Part shown: in pieces, positions 1 to 5,406 of the stretch | Position numbering within the stretch: position 1 is the first letter of the stretch | Layout of the letters: every line of letters begins with the position of its first letter | Assembly (NCBI GenBank): GCA_028704035.1 | Contig: JAQVLS010000097.1 | Span: 1 to 6,244 of the forward strand | DNA: 6,244 nt | Direction: 5' to 3' | DNA from: Desulfotomaculaceae bacterium | GTDB lineage: Bacteria; Bacillota; Desulfotomaculia; Desulfotomaculales; Pelotomaculaceae | Translations under genes and position numbers: made by a program | Notes under the pieces: model-generated | What the model was told of the DNA's origin: nothing | What the model saw: the letters and a program-made list of their open reading frames with translations, nothing else | Databases searched by the model: none

Positions 1-885
1 CACCCTGATATCCGCAACGGGTTCGCCCCCGTCCTCTCCCGGGTTGGTTTTTTTAATATCAGCGCCCATCATTTCCAGCACGTCAATGATGCCGCTCCTG
101 GTTGGGTTTACCCCCAAGCCCCTGATGGTCAGGTCCGAACCGGGCACTAAAGCGGCAGCAGTCAGCAAAAATGCGGCCGACGATATATCTCCGGCAACCC
201 TGATCTTTTTTCCCGTCAGCCGGGGACGGCCGTTGATATACACGGTATTTTCCTCAATACCCAGAGCAGCCCCAAAATAATTAAGCATCACTTCCGTATG
301 ATCTCTGGACCGGTGCGGTTCTGTAACCGAGGTCTGACCGTCAGCGAAAAGGCCTGCCAGCAGCACGGCGGATTTCACCTGGGCGCTTGCCACCGGTGAA
401 ATATGCGCAACCGCTTTTAGATTGCCTCCGCGTACCGCCAGGGGCGCGCAGCTGCCGCTCTTTCTTCCTTCAATAACGGCTCCCATCCTTATCAATGGGT
501 CTGTCACCCTGGCCATGGGGCGCCGCCGCAGGGAATTATCGCCTGTGATCACGCTGAAAAATGGCTGTCCGGCCAGGATACCGAGAGAAAGCCGCATGGT
601 GGTGCCGGAGTTTCCCGCGTCTAGTATGTCATCAGGCTCCCTCAGACCATCAAGCCCACGCCCGGCAATTTTCACCACACCCTCCTGCGGGCCTTCAATT
701 TCAATACCTAGTTTTCTATAACAATCAATTGTTGACAGGCAGTCTTCGCCCGCCAAAAAATTTTCAACAACAGTTTCCCCTTCGGCCAGCGCACCGATCA
801 TAACCGCCCGGTGAGATATGGACTTGTCGCCCGGCACACTAATATCGCCCCGCAGGCAGCGTGCCTGTTCAATTCGCAGATCCAA
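1..885 (-). CDS. aroA: 3-phosphoshikimate 1-carboxyvinyltransferase (EPSP synthase), 3' part cut by window edge
   Basis: Cytoplasmic enzyme joining PEP to shikimate-3-phosphate to give EPSP, the sixth step of the shikimate pathway. The minus strand reads as 295 residues of a protein usually about 430 long. Visible motifs are DKSISHR (20-26, substrate and PEP contacts near the N-terminus), GNSGTTMR (91-98), RRRPMARV (120-127), SPVASAQVKSA (163-173), EPHRSRDHTE (189-198) and a following GDISSAAF block. The C-terminal domain half carrying the catalytic Asp/Glu lies beyond position 1. I chose the TTG at 885 because the product then begins MDLRI, a usual N-terminus length, and AAAGGG lies 9 nt upstream. 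An in-frame ATG at 894 would sit directly on that Shine-Dalgarno. The gene starts 22 nt after the tyrA stop, so it is the third gene of the aroF-tyrA-aroA operon. Confidence 0.96.
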   Translation of the reverse strand, partial: MDLRIEQARCLRGDISVPGDKSISHRAVMIGALAEGETVVENFLAGEDCLSTIDCYRKLGIEIEGPQEGVVKIAGRGLDGLREPDDILDAGNSGTTMRLSLGILAGQPFFSVITGDNSLRRRPMARVTDPLIRMGAVIEGRKSGSCAPLAVRGGNLKAVAHISPVASAQVKSAVLLAGLFADGQTSVTEPHRSRDHTEVMLNYFGAALGIEENTVYINGRPRLTGKKIRVAGDISSAAFLLTAAALVPGSDLTIRGLGVNPTRSGIIDVLEMMGADIKKTNPGEDGGEPVADIRV

Positions 886-907
886 ACAAATCATCCCTTT
901 ATGAGCA

Positions 908-2011
908 TTATTTTTTCCTGACGGTGTAGCCCTTTCCTCTCAGCACCCGGATGGCATTTTCCTGCTCCTGCTCAGTGGCAAACCCTACCCGGATCGTACC
1001 GCCCTCACCCTCGCGCACCCTTAAAATTTCTATATTAGTAATATTGACACCGCTTTCAGCCAGGCAGACGGCAAAACCGGCTATAATGCCTGGTTGGTCC
1101 GGAACGGTTAGAATAATTTCAAAAATCGCAGGCAGGTAACCTTTAATTTTGCCCGGTAAAGCAACTCGCGCAGCCCTGGCTTCCGCAAGGTTCGACTGGA
1201 TTATATCCATATTTCCCGCTTGCAGTGACCTTTCGAAAACATCAAGTTCATCCCTGAAATCCCGGATCATTTTGAGGATCTGATCGCGGTTAGTCATAAA
1301 AATATCCCGCCACATCAGAGGGCTGCCGGCCGCTATCCGGGTGGTGTCCCGGAATCCGCCGGCAGCGAAGGGCAAAACAGCATCGCTTTCAGGCATGCGC
1401 GCCACAGTGTTGACCAGGGCCGCCGCCAGCAGATGAGGCAGGTGGCTGACAGCAGCCACAGCCAGGTCATGTCTTCCCGGTCCAATCTCAATAACCTTCG
1501 CGCCAACTCCAACGGCCAGCTTTTTTACTTTTTCCAGCGCTGCCGGTTTAGTATCAGGTGTTGGTGTAATCAGATAAAAAGCATTTTCAAATAAATACGG
1601 GTCGGCCCCTTCGACCCCGTTATGTTCCGAACCGGCCATCGGGTGGCCGCCCACAAAGCAAATCTCGGGCGGCAGGATATTTTCCGCCGCCTGGACTACT
1701 GCAGCCTTGGTACTGCCGACATCAGTCACTACTGCGCCCGGCGCCAGGTGCGGCAGTATTTCGCGCAGTACCGGCAGGGTAGCGCTTACTGGGGTGGCAA
1801 TGATTACCAAATCTGCTCCGGGCACTCCTTCAGCTAGGGAAGCGGCATATCTGTCCACGGCGCCCAGTTCCACCCCCAGGCGTAAATCTTCCACACGCGA
1901 TTCCACTCCCACCACCTCTCCTGCCAGCTCCCTGCTGCGGAGGGACATACCGAGGGAGCCGCCGATGAGGCCGACGCCTATTATTGCCACCCTTTTAAAA
2001 TCCGGGTTCAA
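908..2011 (-). CDS. tyrA: Prephenate dehydrogenase with C-terminal ACT domain
   Basis: Oxidatively decarboxylates prephenate to 4-hydroxyphenylpyruvate with NAD(P), committing carbon to tyrosine. The 367 residues begin with a Rossmann dinucleotide motif GVGLIGGSLG (12-21). GGHPMAGSEHNGV (121-133) and SHLPH (189-193) hold the conserved histidines of the TyrA active site. FRDTTRIA (220-227) and PLMWRDI (231-237) are typical of the all-helical dimerisation domain. Residues about 296-366 form an ACT domain (IILTVPDQPGI, GVNITNIEI), which in this family usually senses tyrosine or phenylalanine for feedback inhibition. The start is TTG, sharing TTGA with the aroF stop. GGGGAGG lies 8 nt upstream inside aroF, which argues for translational coupling. 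Complete, with no missing motif. Confidence 0.97.
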   Translation of the reverse strand: MNPDFKRVAIIGVGLIGGSLGMSLRSRELAGEVVGVESRVEDLRLGVELGAVDRYAASLAEGVPGADLVIIATPVSATLPVLREILPHLAPGAVVTDVGSTKAAVVQAAENILPPEICFVGGHPMAGSEHNGVEGADPYLFENAFYLITPTPDTKPAALEKVKKLAVGVGAKVIEIGPGRHDLAVAAVSHLPHLLAAALVNTVARMPESDAVLPFAAGGFRDTTRIAAGSPLMWRDIFMTNRDQILKMIRDFRDELDVFERSLQAGNMDIIQSNLAEARAARVALPGKIKGYLPAIFEIILTVPDQPGIIAGFAVCLAESGVNITNIEILRVREGEGGTIRVGFATEQEQENAIRVLRGKGYTVRKK

Positions 2012-3024
2012 GGCATTTTCCTCCCCATTAAGCCGGCAATATTTTTCAGGTCATCCATCATCACTTTAAAATTTTCCGGTGTAAGCGATTGTGGCCCGTC
2101 ACAGAGAGCTTCCGCCGGGTGGGGATGCATCTCTACAATCAGCCCGTCGGACCCGGCGGCAATAGCCGCCCTGGCCATCGGCGGCACAAACCGCCACATG
2201 CCGATAGCGTGGCTGGGGTCAACGATTACCGGCAGGTGCGACAGGTGCTTGACCACCGGTACTGCTGTTAAATCGAGAGTATTCCTGGTATAGTTTTCAA
2301 AGCTGCGGATACCCCGCTCACAGAGAATTACATTGTAGTTGCCGCCGGACATGATGTACTCGGCCGCCATCAGCCATTCTTCTATGGTACTGGAGGGGCC
2401 TCTTTTCAGAACAACCGGTTTGTCGATCCTAGCCACCTCACGCAGCAGAAAAAAATTCTGCATATTGCGGGCGCCAATCTGTAAGATATCCGCGTAATGC
2501 GCCACCATGGACACATCGCGCACATCCATTACTTCGGTAACAATTAAAAGGCCTGTTTCTTCACGCGCCTCGGCCAGCAACCTCAGCCCTTCCTCCTCCA
2601 GGCCTTGGAAGGAATAAGGCGAGGTCCTGGGCTTAAAAGCGCCGCCACGCAAAATAGCGCCGCCTGCATCGCGTACCAGCCGCGCCGCCTGCATCAGCTG
2701 CTCTCTGCTTTCCACGGCACAGGGTCCGGCCATCACATGGATGGTGTCACCGCCGATCTCCAGGTTGCCGGCTTTGACCACGGTATTCTCCTCCTGGAAC
2801 GTCCTGCTGGCCAGCTTATAAGGCTGCAGGATGGGCACTACCTTTTCCACACCCGGCATGGACTCCAGATTTATGTCGCACAAAATATTCCTGTCCCCGA
2901 TGGCCCCGATTATGGTGTGTTCAACCCCGCGTGAGAGGTGGATTTGGAAACCGATTTTCTTCAGGCGGAGCAGCACCTCTTCTATCTCACCATCACAGGC
3001 GCGATGGCTCATAACAACGATCAA
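2008..3024 (-). CDS. aroF: 3-deoxy-7-phosphoheptulonate (DAHP) synthase, T. maritima type with N-terminal regulatory domain
   Basis: Condenses PEP and erythrose-4-phosphate to DAHP, the entry step of aromatic amino acid synthesis. With the TTG at 3024 the protein is 338 aa, the same length I recall for Thermotoga maritima DAHP synthase. The metal ligands also fall at the same numbers: C102 (AGPCAVE), H272 (DPSHAIG), E298 (IVEMHP) and D309 (CDGPQS). RGGAFKPRTSPYSFQG (126-141) and KRG (207-209) are the substrate-binding motifs. Residues 1 to about 70 (MIVVMSH..., ending near LQPYKL) form the ferredoxin-like domain that mediates feedback inhibition in this subfamily. No chorismate mutase domain is fused, and a separate aroH lies upstream. 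GAAGGAG 8 nt before the TTG fixes the start; the frame is open eight codons further up but lacks a Shine-Dalgarno there. First gene of the aroF-tyrA-aroA operon, with its own promoter. Confidence 0.97.
   Translation of the reverse strand: MIVVMSHRACDGEIEEVLLRLKKIGFQIHLSRGVEHTIIGAIGDRNILCDINLESMPGVEKVVPILQPYKLASRTFQEENTVVKAGNLEIGGDTIHVMAGPCAVESREQLMQAARLVRDAGGAILRGGAFKPRTSPYSFQGLEEEGLRLLAEAREETGLLIVTEVMDVRDVSMVAHYADILQIGARNMQNFFLLREVARIDKPVVLKRGPSSTIEEWLMAAEYIMSGGNYNVILCERGIRSFENYTRNTLDLTAVPVVKHLSHLPVIVDPSHAIGMWRFVPPMARAAIAAGSDGLIVEMHPHPAEALCDGPQSLTPENFKVMMDDLKNIAGLMGRKMP
2020..2026 (-). promoter_or_regulatory. Shine-Dalgarno of tyrA inside the 3' end of aroF
   Basis: GGGGAGG lies within the last codons of aroF, 8 nt before the TTG of tyrA. 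It decides a non-ATG start that overlaps the aroF stop (TTGA). Confidence 0.85.
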
Positions 3025-3032
3025 TTCATACA

Positions 3033-3039
3033 CTCCTTC
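3033..3039 (-). promoter_or_regulatory. Shine-Dalgarno of aroF, fixes the TTG start
   Basis: GAAGGAG sits 8 nt upstream of the TTG at 3024. It selects the product beginning MIVVM, matching the family N-terminus, over the upstream in-frame TTG at 3048. Confidence 0.85.
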
Positions 3040-3048
3040 ATTTAACAA

Positions 3049-3076
3049 ATTATATCTCTATTAATTTTACCATCAA
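3049..3076 (-). promoter_or_regulatory. Sigma-A-type promoter of the aroF-tyrA-aroA operon
   Basis: A perfect TATAAT (-10, 3049-3054) lies 16 bp downstream of TTGATG (-35, 3071-3076; four of six matches to TTGACA). Transcription would begin near 3042 and leave only about 18 nt before the aroF TTG, with the Shine-Dalgarno in between. The -35 box begins just past the U-tract of the upstream terminator, so the operon looks insulated from upstream transcription and has no room for an attenuator. Predicted from sequence only. Confidence 0.7.
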
Positions 3077-3079
3077 AAC

Positions 3080-3106
3080 AAAAAAAAACACTCAAACAGG
3101 AGTGTT
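3080..3106 (-). terminator. Intrinsic terminator upstream of the aro operon
   Basis: On the minus strand AACACTC and GAGTGTT form a perfect 7-bp stem (3100-3106 with 3087-3093) with a 6-nt loop, followed by seven U, a G and four more U. It ends the small transcript described at 3080-3325, and any read-through from the VTT-domain gene. The interrupted reading frame at 3110-3289 stops 3 nt before the stem. Confidence 0.85.
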
Positions 3107-3109
3107 AAA

Positions 3110-3289
3110 CTAGACTATAAGCAAACAACTTATCGCCCCCCTGCCGTACTGCCGTTCTTCAGTTGTGCCGTTTGCCGGGAAAATCCGTAAGCCTTTTCTC
3201 CGGGCTGGGAATCCGTTCTGCCATACCACCCATACTTCCGGTCCACTCTGTATATCCTACCAAATAACTTGCTTAATTTTAGCATACAT
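3110..3289 (-). other. Amber-interrupted small reading frame (10 codons, TAG, 48 codons, TAG)
   Basis: From the ATG at 3289 the frame reads ten codons (MYAKIKQVIW), a TAG at 3257-3259, then 48 further open codons to a TAG at 3110-3112, directly before the terminator. The second part holds two close tryptophan codons (EVWVVWQ) and then a basic stretch (ARRKGLR). GGTGGG lies 5-6 nt before the ATG. Possibilities are a short leader peptide, a decayed gene, or a frame that is open by chance over a structured RNA. A 24-codon frame starting MGGMAERIP overlaps it in another phase, which weakens the coding case. I recognise no family. Confidence 0.25.
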
Positions 3290-3328
3290 GCCACCCACCG
3301 GCAATATCTACTATTTTACGGCTCTTAA

Positions 3329-3799
3329 TTATTTTAATATTGACTCACCCAGTTTGGCAATCAAAAAACCATAGCCGAAAAACCTGAGTGTTTTTCCTAT
3401 AGTGAGAAAAGAAAAAATAGTTAAAGGTTTCTGTTTCAGGCTGCCGGATATTATGACTAGGATCCGGTAAGGGAATACTGGAAATATTGAAGCGATAATA
3501 AGAGCCCAGGGGCCGTATTTGGAAAATATCGACACACCTCTTGCAATCTTTTCCGGCGGAAAATATTTTTCAATTAGAGTCTGGCTGTAGAAATATGAAA
3601 CGAAATACATCAGCATCAGGCCAAGTACACTGCCGATCACACTGTAGGCAGCGTAAGGTATAAATTTGCTGTGGTTGACTATAAGGATAGGAATAAACGC
3701 CATTTCCGGTCCGACAGGCAAAAAAACAGCATTGGCAAATGATAATACAAATAAGAATAACCCCTGGTCAGTGCTCTGCAGCCAATTCAAAAATTCCAC
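3329..3799 (-). CDS. VTT-domain (DedA/SNARE-associated superfamily, YqaA-like) membrane protein
   Basis: A 156-aa, strongly hydrophobic protein with about four membrane-spanning or re-entrant stretches (roughly 13-40, 47-72, 97-119, 126-150). The second half has the superfamily pattern: FSKYGPW (92-98), FPVFPYR (106-112) with its proline/arginine signature, a glycine at 119, and GKTLRFFGYG (135-144). DedA/VTT proteins are linked to lipid-carrier or lipid scrambling and envelope homeostasis; the substrate here cannot be told. The short size fits the YqaA-like branch better than full DedA (about 200 aa). The start is GTG with AGGGG 8 nt upstream. The gene is visibly richer in A+T than the aro genes and is flanked by terminators on both sides, so it appears to be a single-gene unit with no obvious metabolic tie to its neighbours. 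Confidence 0.8.
   Translation of the reverse strand: MEFLNWLQSTDQGLFLFVLSFANAVFLPVGPEMAFIPILIVNHSKFIPYAAYSVIGSVLGLMLMYFVSYFYSQTLIEKYFPPEKIARGVSIFSKYGPWALIIASIFPVFPYRILVIISGSLKQKPLTIFSFLTIGKTLRFFGYGFLIAKLGESILK
3331..3360 (-). promoter_or_regulatory. Possible promoter inside the 3' end of the VTT-domain gene
   Basis: TTGCCA (-35, 3355-3360; five of six consensus bases) is followed after 18 bp by TAAAAT (-10, 3331-3336; five of six). It would start transcription near 3323, just past the stop codon of the VTT-domain gene, and so drive the small transcript ending at 3080. The surrounding DNA is AT-rich, so a chance match is possible. Confidence 0.45.
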
Positions 3800-3821
3800 A
3801 AACTCTACCCCTGGTAACCTT

Positions 3822-3830
3822 TTTATACCA
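3822..3830 (-). promoter_or_regulatory. Possible extended -10 promoter of the VTT-domain gene
   Basis: TGGTATAAA on the minus strand fits an extended -10 (TGnTATAAT) about 23 nt before the GTG start. It lies after the aroH terminator, where a new promoter is needed. No good -35 hexamer is present at 16-18 bp. Confidence 0.35.
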
Positions 3831-3900
3831 TATTTCTACATTTATTTTATTTATCCTTTTCCAAAAAAACGATTGTAGGGTGACAGGGGTTTTCAGTAAT

Positions 3901-3934
3901 TAAAAAAGGACAAATCCCTTCAGGGGTTGTCCCT
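3901..3934 (-). terminator. Intrinsic terminator of the hutP-aroH unit, overlapping the aroH stop
   Basis: The minus strand reads GGGACAACCC, a short loop containing the aroH TGA, then GGGATTTGTCC and a run of six T (3902-3907). The 5' arm is made of the last aroH codons (R-D-N-P) and the loop holds the stop codon, so the hairpin can form only when no ribosome sits on the final codons. The U-tract is on the minus-strand side only. Confidence 0.85.
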
Positions 3935-4315
3935 TTCTGAACAATCTGATATAAGATCCTCCCTCAACCGGACAGCCTCTTTCAGGTAAATATGCTTTAT
4001 CTCCTTCTGCGGCTTTCCAGTGTTTACATGAAGCAATATCCTGATGCACCTGGCCAGACTGCCGGGAACATTTAATTCTAAAGCATCGAGAAGAGGTACA
4101 TATTTGAAACCTTTGTCCCGGGCGGCCTTAGCCGGAAAACAGGCGTCAAGGTCCACTGTCATGGTAAAAATAATGCTGGCAATATCTTCGGCAACAATAT
4201 CATTTTCTTTAATTATGGCGTCCAGCAGTTCTCCGGACGCGGCAAGGATCTCTTCCGCTGAATTCCGTTCCACCGTGATTGCGCCGCGTATACCTCTAAG
4301 TATTTTTTCAGCCAA
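3920..4315 (-). CDS. aroH: Monofunctional chorismate mutase, AroH class
   Basis: Rearranges chorismate to prephenate, the branch point toward phenylalanine and tyrosine and the substrate source for the TyrA encoded downstream. The 131-aa protein matches the trimeric B. subtilis AroH fold family: RGIRGAITVE (7-16) with the active-site arginine R10, DLDACFPAKA (55-64) with F60 and K63, E80, C90 and R92 in ELNVPGSLARCIR, and HIYL with Y110. These are the counterparts of R7, F57, K60, E78, C88, R90 and Y108 of the Bacillus enzyme. The start is TTG at 4315 with AGGGAGG 8 nt upstream. The frame stays open to 4453, but that extension overlaps hutP and has no family match. It lies 25 nt after the hutP stop, so the two form one operon. 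Confidence 0.95.
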   Translation of the reverse strand: MAEKILRGIRGAITVERNSAEEILAASGELLDAIIKENDIVAEDIASIIFTMTVDLDACFPAKAARDKGFKYVPLLDALELNVPGSLARCIRILLHVNTGKPQKEIKHIYLKEAVRLREDLISDCSERDNP

Positions 4316-4323
4316 ACCGCTGT

Positions 4324-4330
4324 CCTCCCT
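4324..4330 (-). promoter_or_regulatory. Shine-Dalgarno of aroH, fixes the TTG start
   Basis: AGGGAGG lies in the hutP-aroH gap, 8 nt before TTG 4315. It excludes the longer frame reaching into hutP. Confidence 0.85.
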
Positions 4331-4340
4331 GATATCGCTA

Positions 4341-4760
4341 CTAAGACTGAACAGCCCTGTGGCCCAACCCAATTGCGACCTCATCCAGGTGCAGCAGGCC
4401 CACCCCAAAAAATATTGCCACGCTGATATGGTCTTCTTTCCTGGCGATGCCAATTTTCCCGCCGACGTTAAAACCCAGGGCTTTTGGCATTATCTGAGAC
4501 ATGGCCTCTCTTGTGGCGCCGGCCACGGCCCCCTCGTCAGCATGCTGTTCTTTAATTACGCCTTCCCTCTTTGACGCGACAACAGCGCGCTCGATGATCT
4601 TATTAACCGATGAAATAAAATCACCACCGTAATCAACCGCCGCCGTTCTAAAACCCTCTTTAGCAAAACGCTGCTTATATTCTTTTTCCTGTTCCCTGCT
4701 GCCGGTAAGGGCCATCTCTATCGCTACACTTGCTGTCTTGCGGCTGCCGTACAGTGTCAT
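4341..4760 (-). CDS. hutP: HutP-family RNA-binding regulator
   Basis: HutP of Bacillus is a hexameric antiterminator that, with L-histidine and a divalent metal, binds UAG-rich RNA and opens a terminator ahead of the histidine-utilisation genes. This 139-aa homologue starts MTLYGSRK and has the family blocks: IIERAVVASKREGVI (55-69), the GATREAM segment (81-87), GFNVGGKIGIAR (96-107), then HISVAIFFGVGLLHLDEVAIGLGHR (start 111), resembling the Bacillus run WIAVSLYGTIGAP...GLEH...GVGINH. H124 in GLLH corresponds to a metal/histidine-binding residue. From memory, the HxxxH pair of the Bacillus protein (around H73/H77) is not kept at the aligned site, although H73 of an EQHADE motif lies nearby, so ligand specificity may differ. 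The ATG has AAGGTGG 6 nt upstream. First gene of the hutP-aroH unit, with no hut enzymes in view. Confidence 0.82.
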   Translation of the reverse strand: MTLYGSRKTASVAIEMALTGSREQEKEYKQRFAKEGFRTAAVDYGGDFISSVNKIIERAVVASKREGVIKEQHADEGAVAGATREAMSQIMPKALGFNVGGKIGIARKEDHISVAIFFGVGLLHLDEVAIGLGHRAVQS

Positions 4761-4780
4761 TTTATACCACCTTGTCTCTA

Positions 4781-4809
4781 GCCGGAGTGCAGGCGTTTTT
4801 CCGGCGCCT
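4781..4809 (-). promoter_or_regulatory. Structured hutP leader with two competing or interlocked helices
   Basis: In the minus-strand RNA, AGGCG (4805-4809) can pair with CGCCT (4791-4795), and GCCGGA (4800-4805) with TCCGGC (4781-4786). The arms alternate, so the two helices either exclude each other or form a pseudoknot. UAG triplets occur just before the first arm (4808-4810) and just after the last (4778-4780). The Shine-Dalgarno of hutP (4767-4773) lies immediately downstream. UAG-type triplets are what Bacillus HutP binds, so autoregulation is possible. This is inferred. Confidence 0.4.
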
Positions 4810-4818
4810 ACCAGAAAT

Positions 4819-4847
4819 ATTATACTTTAAAGATATTTTAAAAGCAA
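4819..4847 (-). promoter_or_regulatory. Promoter of the hutP-aroH operon
   Basis: A perfect TATAAT (4819-4824) is preceded after 17 bp by TTGCTT (4842-4847), which keeps the TTG of the -35 consensus. It lies in the 95-bp gap after the membrane-anchored gene and predicts a start near 4812, with a leader of about 50 nt. Confidence 0.7.
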
Positions 4848-4855
4848 ACCAGCCT

Positions 4856-5323
4856 TTATCTGGACAAACGCACCACGCCGATATGCCCCAGGCTACCATT
4901 AACCTTAATACTAAACCCGGGCTGCGGCTCAGTTACTTCCCGGCTTACATTCAGCACTTCGATTTCAAATGGGCGCTCATACCGTGTCCCGTCGACCTGC
5001 AGGGTATCCCCTTCAGCAACAGATACTGTAACATAACGGTCACTGAAAACCCCGGCTGCTTCGCCGTTTACCAGTAGCCTCGCTTGCGGCAGCGAAATAA
5101 ACTCCTTCAATTTAAAGGTGACAACAGGTTTGTTCAGGTCCCTTCCGGCAGCAGTCTGCTGAGGCGCCATATAGTCATGGGAAATTACAGGTTCAACATT
5201 TTGCCCGTACGGGCCGGCCAAAAATACCTGCGCCGCCAGCACCAGCAAAGCCGCGGCAACCACTATTCTGACAAGAATGACATCCAATATTTTATCCCAG
5301 GACTTACCCGGCGGTATTTTCAT
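4856..5323 (-). CDS. Membrane-anchored protein of unknown function
   Basis: I do not recognise a family. The 155-aa product has a short basic N-terminus (MKIPPGK) and one hydrophobic segment at about 13-35 without a signal-peptidase or lipobox motif, so it is probably a type II anchor with the rest outside the cell. The remaining 115 or so residues look beta-rich, with two VNG motifs (85-87 and 141-143) and an EGDTLQVDG stretch, suggesting a small extracellular beta domain. The ATG follows a run of seven G (5329-5335) at 5 nt, an unusual but usable Shine-Dalgarno. A weak CCAG/CTGG hairpin plus T-rich tail overlaps the stop codon. The gene starts only 14 nt after the U-tract of a strong terminator-like hairpin, so its expression probably depends on read-through or on a promoter within that hairpin. 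Confidence 0.82.
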   Translation of the reverse strand: MKIPPGKSWDKILDVILVRIVVAAALLVLAAQVFLAGPYGQNVEPVISHDYMAPQQTAAGRDLNKPVVTFKLKEFISLPQARLLVNGEAAGVFSDRYVTVSVAEGDTLQVDGTRYERPFEIEVLNVSREVTEPQPGFSIKVNGSLGHIGVVRLSR

Positions 5324-5337
5324 CTTAACCCCCCCGT

Positions 5338-5378
5338 AAAAAAACTTACCAGTAAAATTGTATGAATTTTACTGGTAA
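5338..5378 (-). terminator. Perfect 14-bp hairpin with U-tract (terminator, attenuator or operator)
   Basis: Arms 5365-5378 and 5346-5359 are perfectly complementary (TTACCAGTAAAATT and its complement) around a 5-nt loop, followed in the minus-strand RNA by G and seven U (5338-5344). This has the form of an intrinsic terminator 28 bp after the 5407-5874 gene, but the next ATG is only 14 nt on. Each arm also contains TTACnnGTAA, itself a small dyad, so the DNA could instead be a repressor operator. Confidence 0.75.
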
Positions 5379-5406
5379 AGTATTCCTGCGGGAGATGATC
5401 TGTAAG

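Larger units (their letters stand above)
3080..3325 (-). ncRNA. Candidate independent small transcript of about 240 nt (ncRNA or leader-peptide RNA)
   Basis: This stretch between the VTT-domain gene and aroF has its own promoter-like element (3331-3360) and ends at a strong terminator (3080-3106). Read on the minus strand it has several internal complementarities. CCGG-A-GAAAA pairs with TTTTC-CCGG around a 10-nt loop (about 3178-3207). GCAAAC pairs with GTTTGC, flanked by AACT/AGTT, enclosing a region of repeated ACGGCAG-like units (about 3121-3177). I checked by eye for T-box, c-di-GMP, SAM, lysine, ykkC, THF and SRP core motifs and found none. It may be a regulatory RNA, a dispersed structured repeat or a decayed gene. 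The aroF promoter lies beyond its terminator, so it is not a simple aroF leader. Confidence 0.35.

Noticed and set aside
44..803. Plus-strand open frames opposite aroA.
   Set aside because: The minus strand encodes an unambiguous EPSP synthase throughout; these are antisense shadows without family similarity.
886..894. ATG at 894 as the aroA start.
   Set aside because: AAAGGG abuts this ATG with no spacing, whereas it is 9 nt from TTG 885, which gives the family-typical N-terminus. The difference is only three residues.
3195..3235. GGGTGGTATGGCAG in the minus-strand intergenic RNA resembles the T-box core (GGGTGGTACCGCG).
   Set aside because: The core bases diverge, only about 100 nt of possible leader lies upstream, no stem I hallmarks with a specifier are visible, and the aroF promoter lies after the following terminator.
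3165..3374. Plus-strand open frame of 69 codons across the intergenic region.
   Set aside because: No family resemblance and no convincing Shine-Dalgarno; it overlaps the VTT-domain gene 3' end antisense and appears open by chance over structured DNA.
4316..4453. N-terminal extension of aroH by 46 codons to an ATG at 4453.
   Set aside because: It overlaps hutP in another phase, has no match to AroH proteins, and the TTG at 4315 has a perfect Shine-Dalgarno and a family-like N-terminus.
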